Notes under the pieces: generated by a model
The model's database searches: none
Seen by the model: only the letters and a program-made list of their open reading frames with translations
What the model was told of the DNA's origin: nothing
In this document: positions 6,504 through 12,861 of the stretch, piece by piece
Numbering within the stretch: the stretch's first letter is position 1
Layout: each line of letters begins with the position of its first letter
Translations under genes and position numbers: made by a program
From: UBA4742 sp002403895
Lineage (GTDB): Bacteria > Actinomycetota > Acidimicrobiia > Acidimicrobiales > Acidimicrobilacustridaceae
Reading direction: 5' to 3'
Length of the DNA: 37,877 nucleotides
Assembly: GCA_036823295.1 (NCBI GenBank)
Contig: DAISGD010000033.1
Location: 1 to 37,877 of the forward strand

Positions 6504-7892
6504 TTAATCGTCCGCCTCGCCGCCGAGCAGCGCAACGGCCAGGCGTTCCAGGCCGGCGACCCGGCTGCCCTTGACCAGCACCGCATCATCGGCCCCGAGC
6601 GAGCCATCGGCCAGGAGTAGGGCGAGCGCCTCATCGAGGCCTGCCACGTGCTCGGCCGACGGCCCGTAGTCGGGCGCGGCCACCGCCACCACCCGCACCT
6701 CGAGATCCTCGGCCAGCGCGGCGATGGTGCGATGAGCGTCGGGCCCGTCCTCGCCCAGTTCGGCCATCGGGCCCAGCACCGCCACCGGGCGCTCCGCTCC
6801 CAGCGCAGCCAGGGCCCGCAGCGCGGCGGCCATCGACGCCGGCCCCGCGTTGTAGGCGTCGTTCAGCAAGCGGGCACCGCCGGGAGTGGTCTGGAGGTCC
6901 ATGCGCCAGGGCGAGAGCTCGGCTTGGCCCAGGCCGGCCGCTACCGCGGCGAGGTCGACGCCCACCACCAGCGCGGCGGCAGCAGCAGCCAGCGCGTTGC
7001 CGACGTTGTGCCCGCCTCGCACCCCGAGGTGGATGTCGATCTCCCCCCACGGCGAGTGCAGCCGGAACTGCGGTCGCAGATCGGCGTCCACCGTCACTGC
7101 TGACGCCCACAGATCGAGTCCGTCGGGAGCCGTCGGGGCCACGCCGAAGCGCAGGACGCGGGCGGCCGTGCGGTCGGCCAGGGCCGCAGCCAGGGGGCTG
7201 TCGCCGTTCAGGACAGCCGTGCCCTCCGGCGGCAGTGACTCGATCAGTTCGCCCTTGGCCACAGCAACCTCGGCCACGGTGCCGAACAACTCCGTGTGCA
7301 CCATCTCCACTGTGGTCACGACGCCGATGGTGGGACGGGCCACCGCACAAAGGGCGTCGATGTGGCCCAGCCCCCTGGCCCCCATCTCCACCACCGCTAC
7401 CTCGGTGCCGTCAGGCGCGTTGACCAGCGTGAGCGGCACCCCCAACTCGTTGTTGAACGACCGCACGCTGGCCGCGGTGCGATACGTGGTGGCCAGCACC
7501 GCGGCCAACAGATCCTTGGTCGTGGTCTTGCCCACCGAGCCGGTGATGCCCACCACCTCGGCTCCCTGACCCGATGGCCCCGGCACCGCCGACAGCCGGT
7601 CGCGTGCTGCCCGGCCCAGAGCCGAGAGGGCGGCGGCGGGGTCGGCCACCTCGATGGCGGCCACCCCGTCGGGCAGGTCCGACGGCGCGTCGTGAGCGGT
7701 GAGGAAGGCTGAAGCCCCCCGCTCCAGGGCATCGACGATGAAGTCGTGGCCGTCGCGGGCGTCCACGATGGGCACGAACAACGCGCCCGACGGCAGCTCC
7801 CGGGTGTCGATGCCGGCGCCGTCAACCATGACATCCTCGCCTACCAGCACCCCACCGGTGGTGGCGACGATCTCGCTGGCCCAGAACCTCAT
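6504..7892 (-). CDS. murF: UDP-N-acetylmuramoyl-tripeptide--D-alanyl-D-alanine ligase (MurF)
   Basis: MurF adds D-Ala-D-Ala to UDP-MurNAc-tripeptide in the cytoplasm, the last soluble step of peptidoglycan precursor synthesis. The 462-residue length is normal. The N-terminal domain includes the substrate-recognition segment GIDTRELPSGALFVPI (27-42). The ATP-binding loop GITGSVGKTTTKD lies at 115-127. Further Mur ligase signatures are SFNNELGVPLTL, VVEMGARGLGHI, GGHNVGNALAA in the middle domain, and LNDAYNAGPASMAAAL at the start of the C-terminal domain. The ATG at 7892 is 7 bp after a TAACGT box on this strand, so the mRNA may be leaderless. It diverges from ddl, whose product is its substrate; the usual neighbours murE and mraY are not here, so this pair is outside a standard dcw cluster. 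Confidence 0.93.
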   Translation of the reverse strand: MRFWASEIVATTGGVLVGEDVMVDGAGIDTRELPSGALFVPIVDARDGHDFIVDALERGASAFLTAHDAPSDLPDGVAAIEVADPAAALSALGRAARDRLSAVPGPSGQGAEVVGITGSVGKTTTKDLLAAVLATTYRTAASVRSFNNELGVPLTLVNAPDGTEVAVVEMGARGLGHIDALCAVARPTIGVVTTVEMVHTELFGTVAEVAVAKGELIESLPPEGTAVLNGDSPLAAALADRTAARVLRFGVAPTAPDGLDLWASAVTVDADLRPQFRLHSPWGEIDIHLGVRGGHNVGNALAAAAAALVVGVDLAAVAAGLGQAELSPWRMDLQTTPGGARLLNDAYNAGPASMAAALRALAALGAERPVAVLGPMAELGEDGPDAHRTIAALAEDLEVRVVAVAAPDYGPSAEHVAGLDEALALLLADGSLGADDAVLVKGSRVAGLERLAVALLGGEADD

Positions 7893-7930
7893 CGACCGAA
7901 CGTTAGAGGGCGCGCGGTACGGTCCGGGCC
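7893..7930. promoter_or_regulatory. Divergent murF/ddl promoter spacer, both probably leaderless
   Basis: In only 38 bp, TAACGT (minus strand, 7905-7900) lies 7 bp before the murF ATG, and TACGGT (plus strand, 7918-7923) lies 7 bp before the ddl ATG. Both match TANNNT, and neither gene has a ribosome-binding site in the spacer. This arrangement fits leaderless transcripts whose first base is the start codon. It is an inference from pattern and spacing. Confidence 0.5.
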
Positions 7931-9067
7931 ATGACCTCCGGCGACCCGGATCCCAACGCGCCCCTTCCCACCGCCTCGCCCGAACCGACGGCGGGCGCCG
8001 TACCGCGTACTCGCCTGGTGGTGTTGTTCGGCGGCCAGTCGGCCGAACACGAGGTGTCGCTGGTGACCGCCCGCCACGTGCTGGCCGCCACCGACCCCGA
8101 CCGCTACGACATCCAGCCCGTCGCCATCACCAAAGACGGCCAGTGGGTGAGCGCCACCGAAGCGGCCCGCGCCCTTGCCGCCGGACCCGACGCCCTGCCC
8201 GACGCGCTGCCCACCTCCGGTTCGCCGACCCATCCCACCGAGGCCCTGGCTCGAACCGAGGCTGAGCGAGTGGTGGTGTTTCCGCTGCTGCACGGCCCTC
8301 TGGGCGAGGACGGCACCGTCCAGGGCCTGCTGGAACTGGCCGGCGTCCCCTACGTCGGTTGTGGGGTGCTGGCCTCCGCCCTGGCTATGGACAAGGCCAA
8401 GGCCAAGGACATGTTCGCGGCCAAGGGGATCCCCCAGGCCCGCCATGTCACCCTGTTCGAACCAGACGTAGGCGAGGGCGCCATCGACGATCTCGAGGGC
8501 GTTCTCGGCTACCCGATGTTCGTCAAGCCGGCCAACATGGGCTCGTCGGTGGGCATCAGCAAGGCCCATGATCGCGACGAGTTGCGGGCCGCCCTCGACC
8601 TGGCACTGGGCTACGACGAGTGCCTGGTGGTGGAAGAAACCGTCGTCGGTCGCGAGATCGAGTGCGCCGTGCTCGGCAACCGGGACCCACGGGCATCGCT
8701 ACCCGGGGAGATCCGCCCGGGGGCCGAGTTCTACGACTACGCCGACAAGTACCAGAGCGGCGCGGCCGAGCTCATCACCCCCGCCGACCTACCCGACGAC
8801 GTCACCGCCGAGCTGCGGGCGCTGGCCATCCGGGCCTACCAGGCTCTCGGCTGTGAGGGCATGGCCCGCGTCGATTTCTTCTATGAGGAAGCTGGACGGG
8901 GTCTGTTGGTCAACGAGATCAACACGATCCCCGGCTTCACGCCCATCTCCATGTATCCGAAGATGTGGGAAGCGACCGGCCTGAGCTACGGCGATCTCGT
9001 CGACGAACTCATCCGCCTCGCTGTGGAACGGTACGATCGGCGAGCTTCTCGGCGCCGGTCGGGCTGA
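7931..9067 (+). CDS. ddl: D-alanine--D-alanine ligase
   Basis: Ddl joins two D-alanines with ATP in the cytoplasm; the product is used by MurF, encoded divergently next to it. The protein is 378 residues, slightly longer than average because of a Pro/Thr-rich N-terminal tail of about 25 residues. Signatures are VVLFGGQSAEHEVSL (about 30-44), the ATP-grasp segment PMFVKPANMGSSVGISKA (about 196-213), EIECAVLGN, and the C-terminal metal-binding stretch VNEINTIPGFTPISMYPKMW. The SSVG serine motif of the substrate-gating loop is intact. The start ATG follows a TANNNT box by 7 bp. The next gene on the same strand starts 60 bp after the stop. Function is secure. Confidence 0.94.
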   Translation: MTSGDPDPNAPLPTASPEPTAGAVPRTRLVVLFGGQSAEHEVSLVTARHVLAATDPDRYDIQPVAITKDGQWVSATEAARALAAGPDALPDALPTSGSPTHPTEALARTEAERVVVFPLLHGPLGEDGTVQGLLELAGVPYVGCGVLASALAMDKAKAKDMFAAKGIPQARHVTLFEPDVGEGAIDDLEGVLGYPMFVKPANMGSSVGISKAHDRDELRAALDLALGYDECLVVEETVVGREIECAVLGNRDPRASLPGEIRPGAEFYDYADKYQSGAAELITPADLPDDVTAELRALAIRAYQALGCEGMARVDFFYEEAGRGLLVNEINTIPGFTPISMYPKMWEATGLSYGDLVDELIRLAVERYDRRASRRRSG

Positions 9068-9126
9068 GCCCTGACCGGGACCAGCCCGCCGGTCCCACGT
9101 CGCCTCATCCACCGCGGGAGTGCACC

Positions 9127-9990
9127 TTGGCCGACCGATCGTTCACCGCTCTGCTCGACAGTCTGGTTTTTCCCGAGTGCCCCCGATGGCGCGACGGACG
9201 GCTGTGGTTTTCCGACGTCCACGACCGCAGGGTCTATGCCATGACCCCCGACGGTCAGCCCGAGGTGATCCTGCAGAGCGAGGACTTCGTGGGCGGTCTG
9301 GGCTGGCTCCCGGACGGGCGTCTGCTGTTCGTCTCGATGGTCGAACGCAAACTCATGCGACTCGATCCCCACGGGGTCGCCGAGGTGGCCGACCTCTCGG
9401 AACTGGCTCCGTTCCACTGCAACGACATGATCGTCGACGCCCACGGCCGGGCCTACATCGGCAACTTCGGCTTCGACATCGACGCCGGGGCTGAGCCGAC
9501 CAGCACCGGCCTCATCTGTGTGGAGCCCGACGGCGAGGCCTGGGTCGTCGTCGAGCAACTCCTGTTCCCCAACGGCATGGTCATCACCGATGGCGGCCAC
9601 ACCCTGGTCGTGGCCGAATCCTTCGGTCAGCGCCTGTCGGCCTATGGCATGAACGGCGACGGCTCGCTGGCCAACCCCCGGGTGTGGGCCGATCTGCGGC
9701 CCAACGTCCCCGACGGCATCTGCCTCGACGTGGCCGGCGGCATCTGGGTGGCCGACCCCGTCAACCGTGGCGTCATGCGAGTCGTCGAGGGCGCCGGCCC
9801 GGTGGACTGGATCCCCACCGGGCGGCCGGTCTACGCCTGCGCCCTGGGCGGGGCCGACGGCCAGACCCTCTACGTGTGCACCGCGGACTCGTCCGATCCG
9901 TCGCGCACGCCTGAGTTGCGCTCCGGGCGGATCGAGACGACCCGCGTCGATGTGCCCGCCGCCGGCTACGGCGAGGCCGGCTCCGGGTAA
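9127..9990 (+). CDS. SMP-30/gluconolactonase/LRE family protein
   Basis: This 287-residue protein belongs to the SMP-30/gluconolaconase/LRE-like beta-propeller family, whose members hydrolyse sugar lactones or related esters with one divalent metal. Visible family patterns are the start FPECPRWRDGRLWFSDVH (Glu in PECPRW is a metal ligand in relatives), FVGGLGWLPDGRLL, NDMIVDAHGRAYIGNFGFD, LLFPNGMVIT (Asn as ligand), LVVAESFGQRL and VPDGICLDVAGGIWVADP (Asp as ligand). All three ligand positions seem kept. TTG at 9127 is preferred because CGGGAG stands 6 bp upstream and homology starts nine residues later; no ATG fits. Its 3' end overlaps the convergent oxygenase gene by 25 bp. The substrate is unknown. 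Confidence 0.85.
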   Translation: MADRSFTALLDSLVFPECPRWRDGRLWFSDVHDRRVYAMTPDGQPEVILQSEDFVGGLGWLPDGRLLFVSMVERKLMRLDPHGVAEVADLSELAPFHCNDMIVDAHGRAYIGNFGFDIDAGAEPTSTGLICVEPDGEAWVVVEQLLFPNGMVITDGGHTLVVAESFGQRLSAYGMNGDGSLANPRVWADLRPNVPDGICLDVAGGIWVADPVNRGVMRVVEGAGPVDWIPTGRPVYACALGGADGQTLYVCTADSSDPSRTPELRSGRIETTRVDVPAAGYGEAGSG

Positions 9991-10991
9991 CGCTCATAGG
10001 TGTCGATGAGCAGCAGGGCGAGCTCGCGCTCGGTCAGCTCGTCGGTGGTGAGCACCCCGCGCTGACCCAGATCAGCGCTGAGCTGAGCCAGGATGAGATC
10101 AAGCGACAAGTCGTCGCCATGGGTCCGCCACGCGTCGCGCTCAGCCTCGTCGGTGAAGCAGTAGGCCTTCCACGACACCGAGAAGCGGACCTCGTTCCAC
10201 CCGAACGTGGCCAGCACCTCACTGCTCCCCCGTTCGGGACGCAGCACCCAACGGCCGCCCTCGTGCATCAACACGTTGCCCGGCGTGACCGCGAACGGGT
10301 CGACCCCGGGCGGACCCACCCGGTCGACGCCGTGGAACACCGAGTCGGTATCCAACACGATGCCGGTGTTGTGACGGGTGGGCAACACCGTGACGGCACC
10401 GTCGGCCCCATCAGGCCAGTAGGCCAGCTCGCCCCCCTCGGGTAGGCCGGCCGTCTCGTCGGCGAAGTAGGCGATGCCGGTGGCGATGGGCATGCGCCAG
10501 CGTTCGAACAACCCCGAGTGGTGCATGACCACCATCAGCCATTGGGGGAACAGCCTGCGGTTCGCCCCCCGGAACTCGGGCACGTCGGTGTGGACGGCGA
10601 GCTCCTGGCCCGGCAGCAAGATGTTGGCGTAGGCGATGGCCGGCTCGATCACCGGCCGCCCGTACAGCGAGCGGGCCGCGTCGAGGAGCGCCTCGTGGTG
10701 CAGGAACCGCTCGATGCCCGGCGCCACCACCTCGGTGCCGTAGGCGTAGCTCTCGCGCAGATAGTTGGTGCGCAAGGCCAAGGTGGCGGCCGGCTCGCGA
10801 CGCCCGAACCGCCCGCCGGTGCGCACGTAGTTGGCCGCCGCGTCGTAACGCTGGGCCAGCTCGGGGGCGAAGTCGCCGTCGCTGCGCTCGGTCACGTACA
10901 GCCCGTAGGCGGGGAACGCCTCGCACAGCCCCACCATGGCGGTGGCGTCGTCGGCGTCCATGAGCGGATCGAGCAGGAAGGCGGCGACCAT
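9966..10991 (-). CDS. 2OG-Fe(II) oxygenase-like protein
   Basis: The protein (341 residues from the ATG at 10991) carries an HxD motif, HTD in QELAVHTDVPEF, then about 84 residues later a distal His in DSVFHGVDRVG and an Arg in EVRFSVSW. This spacing and order fit the iron and 2-oxoglutarate ligands of the cupin-fold oxygenases. The segment between them (QWLMVVMHHSGLFERW, GELAYWPDG) is consistent with the beta-core. I do not recognise a specific subfamily, so the substrate is open. A TTG six codons upstream (11009), with GGAGG only 2 bp before it, is the alternative start. It lies downstream of the selenoprotein gene on the same strand, with about 105 bp between; joint transcription is possible. 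Confidence 0.6.
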   Translation of the reverse strand: MVAAFLLDPLMDADDATAMVGLCEAFPAYGLYVTERSDGDFAPELAQRYDAAANYVRTGGRFGRREPAATLALRTNYLRESYAYGTEVVAPGIERFLHHEALLDAARSLYGRPVIEPAIAYANILLPGQELAVHTDVPEFRGANRRLFPQWLMVVMHHSGLFERWRMPIATGIAYFADETAGLPEGGELAYWPDGADGAVTVLPTRHNTGIVLDTDSVFHGVDRVGPPGVDPFAVTPGNVLMHEGGRWVLRPERGSSEVLATFGWNEVRFSVSWKAYCFTDEAERDAWRTHGDDLSLDLILAQLSADLGQRGVLTTDELTERELALLLIDTYERYPEPASP

Positions 10992-11043
10992 GACCACAGT
11001 CTGCCGCAAGTCCTCCGGTCAAACCCCCGTTTCGGCGTCACTT

Positions 11044-11062
11044 CTGCCCTCTGAGCGGGCAG
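11044..11062 (-). terminator. Hairpin between selenoprotein and oxygenase genes
   Basis: CTGCCC-(7)-GGGCAG makes a 6-bp GC-rich stem just after the selenoprotein gene end. No U-run follows on the minus strand, so termination would be weak; the plus strand has only three T. It may instead be a processing or attenuating hairpin. Confidence 0.3.
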
Positions 11063-11096
11063 TTTCCGGGGCCAACACCGCCGTCAGGGTCAGTTG

Positions 11097-12176
11097 TCAG
11101 GGCTCGAACGGCTCGTAGTAGTGCTCGGCTCCGACCGCACGGACATCGTCGAGCCAGTTGCCCTCGTAGTCGTCGTTAGGACCCTGGATGAGATCGCTGG
11201 GCTCGCCCGGCGCGGTGGTGGCGAACGTCCAGGCTTGGCGCTTGTACGTCCAGTTCTCGGGATACAGCTCGTGGGCCCGCCGGAACCAGCCCACCGCAGC
11301 GTCGTGCTCGCCGTCGCGCCACAGACCCTGGCCCAGCTCGAAACAAGCCGCCGCCTCGGCATGGGCGGGGGGTCGGGGGTCGGACCGGGCGATGACCTCG
11401 TCGGGGCTGAGGGCGAAGCGACTGGCCGAGCCGTTGGCCGCCCAGTCGCGGGTGGCCTCCAGGTAGAGGTCCACGTCGGTGCGGATCTTCTTGACCTCGG
11501 TCAGCATCTCGCCGATGCGGCCCAAGCCCTCGGGCACCTCCATGTCACGCCGCGCCGACTGACGGACGTGGGCGGCGTGGGCCGGACGCACGATCACGCC
11601 CTGTTCGTCGATCCACACCGCGTTGGGCACGTTGACGAAGCCGAACCGCTCGTCGGTCACGTGCGCTTGGTCGATCAGCGACGGGTGGGTGGGATGGGCG
11701 GCCTCGATCCACCGTCGGGTCGCATCGGCGCCACCAGTGTCGAGGGCCACGGTGACCACCTCCACCCCCAGCGGGTGAAGTTCAGTGCGCAGGTCCTGCC
11801 ACCCGGGCAGGTCGCCGCGGCATCCTCACCACGACGCCCAGGCAACGAGCAGCACCTTCTGGCCGTCCAGGCTCGACAGCGAGAAAGGGTTGCCGTCGAG
11901 ATCGGGCAGCGTGAGCTCGGGGGCCTCGGCGCTCGACAATGCCCGACCCGACACCGTCGCCGGACCGAGCGCCCACCGCTCATGGACCTGATCCTGGACG
12001 AGGGGCATGGCCAGCCGTTCGGCCAGCACCACCACGTCGAGGCGACCACCAGCCACGGTGGCCTCGGCCGGGAGAGGCACGCAGATGTCGCCGCTGCAGG
12101 CGCCCTCTGGCTTGATGGCCCAGCCGGTGCGGGCGGCGAACTCGTCGCCGTCGACGATCAACTCCGAGAGGATCAC
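11097..12176 (-). CDS. ResA-like thioredoxin-fold selenoprotein, WAxxUGC motif (TGA read as Sec)
   Basis: One continuous frame of 360 codons is interrupted only by TGA at 11828-11826 (codon 117). Before it the protein reads PELTLPDLDGNPFSLSSLDG then VLLVAWASW; after it come GCRGDLPGWQDLRTEL and VEVVTVALDTGG. This is an unbroken thioredoxin/redoxin fold whose active site would be W-A-S-W-U-G-C-R, with selenocysteine at 117 and Cys at 119. A family I recall as ResA-like WAxxUGC proteins has exactly this motif. A SECIS-type hairpin follows the TGA. Residues 1-90 form an N-terminal domain I cannot name. The C-terminal third has a TPR-like segment (AEAAACFELGQGLWRDGEHDAAVGWFRRA). No signal peptide is seen, so it is probably cytoplasmic, with a redox role by inference. 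Standard gene calling would split it into two ORFs, 11826-12176 and 11097-11765. The selA/B/C genes needed for Sec insertion are not in the window. Confidence 0.88.
11795..11828 (-). promoter_or_regulatory. Bacterial SECIS element with its UGA codon
   Basis: Fourteen nt after the TGA, the minus strand has CCTGCC-CGGGT-GGCAGG: a perfect 6-bp stem (11811-11806 with 11800-11795) and a 5-nt loop. The loop starts 20 nt after the UGA and has G at its second to fourth positions. Bacterial SECIS models call for a small apical loop with a G in its first two bases, roughly 16-37 nt from the UGA; both conditions hold. SelB would bind here. Confidence 0.8.
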
Positions 12177-12227
12177 GTCGTGACCGTACCGCTGTTCCGG
12201 CTCCGACGGTTGGCTCCGACGGTTGGC

Positions 12228-12824
12228 TCAGTCGGGCACGCCGTCGGCCACCAGGGCCGAGTGCAGGAACCGCAACAGCTCGCGGCGGCGGATCACCATC
12301 GAGCGCAGCGTGGGTTCGATACCGACCGCCCGGAGCACCTCGACCTCGGTGGCCACACCCAGCACGGTCGAATACGTCGACAACAAGACGAGTCGGGCGT
12401 CGGTGGTGCGCATGTTGCCGGCCGCCATCTCCGCCTCCAGGAACTCGCGGGCCCGGGTCACCAGAGGGTCGAGGCTGTCGCTCAGGCGGGTGGCGGCCGG
12501 CGGGCCGAGGCGGCTCACCTCACGAAGGAGTCCCAGCAACTCCGGGCGGCGCAGAGCCAGGCGGAAGACCGATCGGATGATGGCCTCGACCCGGGCCCAC
12601 CCTGGCCCCGCGTCGGCCAGCGCCTCTTCGAGCACCGCGGCCAGATCAGCCGAGCTGTGGTCGATGACGGCGTCCAGCAACTCGACCTTCGACGGGTAAT
12701 AGTAGAGGATCGTCTGCTTGCGAATGCCCAGCTCAGCGGCCAGTTGATCGAGGGAGGTCGCATCGAACCCGCGGCTCCCAAATGAAGCCAGCGCCTCGGT
12801 CAGCACCCGGTCCTTCGTCGTCAT
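12228..12824 (-). CDS. TetR family transcriptional regulator
   Basis: This is a 198-residue TetR-type repressor. The N-terminal helix-turn-helix is clear: LTEALASFGSRGFDATSL, then LAAELGIRKQTILYYYPSK (about 29-47), where TILYYYPSK is the recognition-helix and following segment. The C-terminal ligand domain is helical (VEAIIRSVFRLALRRPELL and onward) and not conserved enough to predict an effector. ATG at 12824 lies 7 bp after a TACCAT box on the minus strand, so it may be leaderless. The operator palindrome at 12824-12839 covers its own start and -10 box, which implies autorepression. It diverges, 37 bp away, from the acyl-CoA reductase operon, its probable target. Acyl-CoA or a fatty aldehyde would be a sensible inducer, by inference. 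Confidence 0.88.
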   Translation of the reverse strand: MTTKDRVLTEALASFGSRGFDATSLDQLAAELGIRKQTILYYYPSKVELLDAVIDHSSADLAAVLEEALADAGPGWARVEAIIRSVFRLALRRPELLGLLREVSRLGPPAATRLSDSLDPLVTRAREFLEAEMAAGNMRTTDARLVLLSTYSTVLGVATEVEVLRAVGIEPTLRSMVIRRRELLRFLHSALVADGVPD

Positions 12825-12839
12825 CTACCAAATGGTAGA
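12824..12839. promoter_or_regulatory. TetR operator palindrome
   Basis: TCTACCA-AA-TGGTAGA is a perfect 7-2-7 inverted repeat in the tetR/reductase spacer. It overlaps the tetR start and its TACCAT -10 box, and lies where the -35 of the divergent operon would be. Position and symmetry make it the likely site for the TetR protein. Confidence 0.7.
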
Positions 12840-12846
12840 GCATGTT

Positions 12847-12855
12847 TGCTAGAAC
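12847..12855 (+). promoter_or_regulatory. Possible extended -10 of the reductase operon
   Basis: TGCTAGAAC reads as an extended -10 (TGN plus TAGAAC) ending 6 bp before the GTG at 12862. That would give a leaderless operon mRNA. The last base deviates from TANNNT, so the call is tentative. Confidence 0.35.
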
Positions 12856-12861
12856 GTAGGG

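Noticed and set aside
5405..6634. 409-codon minus-strand frame opposite the MFS gene
   Set aside because: Composition (Gly/His/Gln/Arg-rich) is a typical antisense shadow of a high-GC membrane-protein gene.
11097..12176. Two separate genes, or a pseudogene with a nonsense mutation, at the TGA
   Set aside because: The frame and fold are unbroken on both sides, the TGA is exactly at the redox residue, and a SECIS hairpin follows.
11094..12785. 563-codon plus-strand frame over the selenoprotein and tetR genes
   Set aside because: Gln/Gly/His/Arg-rich antisense shadow; the minus-strand proteins have clear families.
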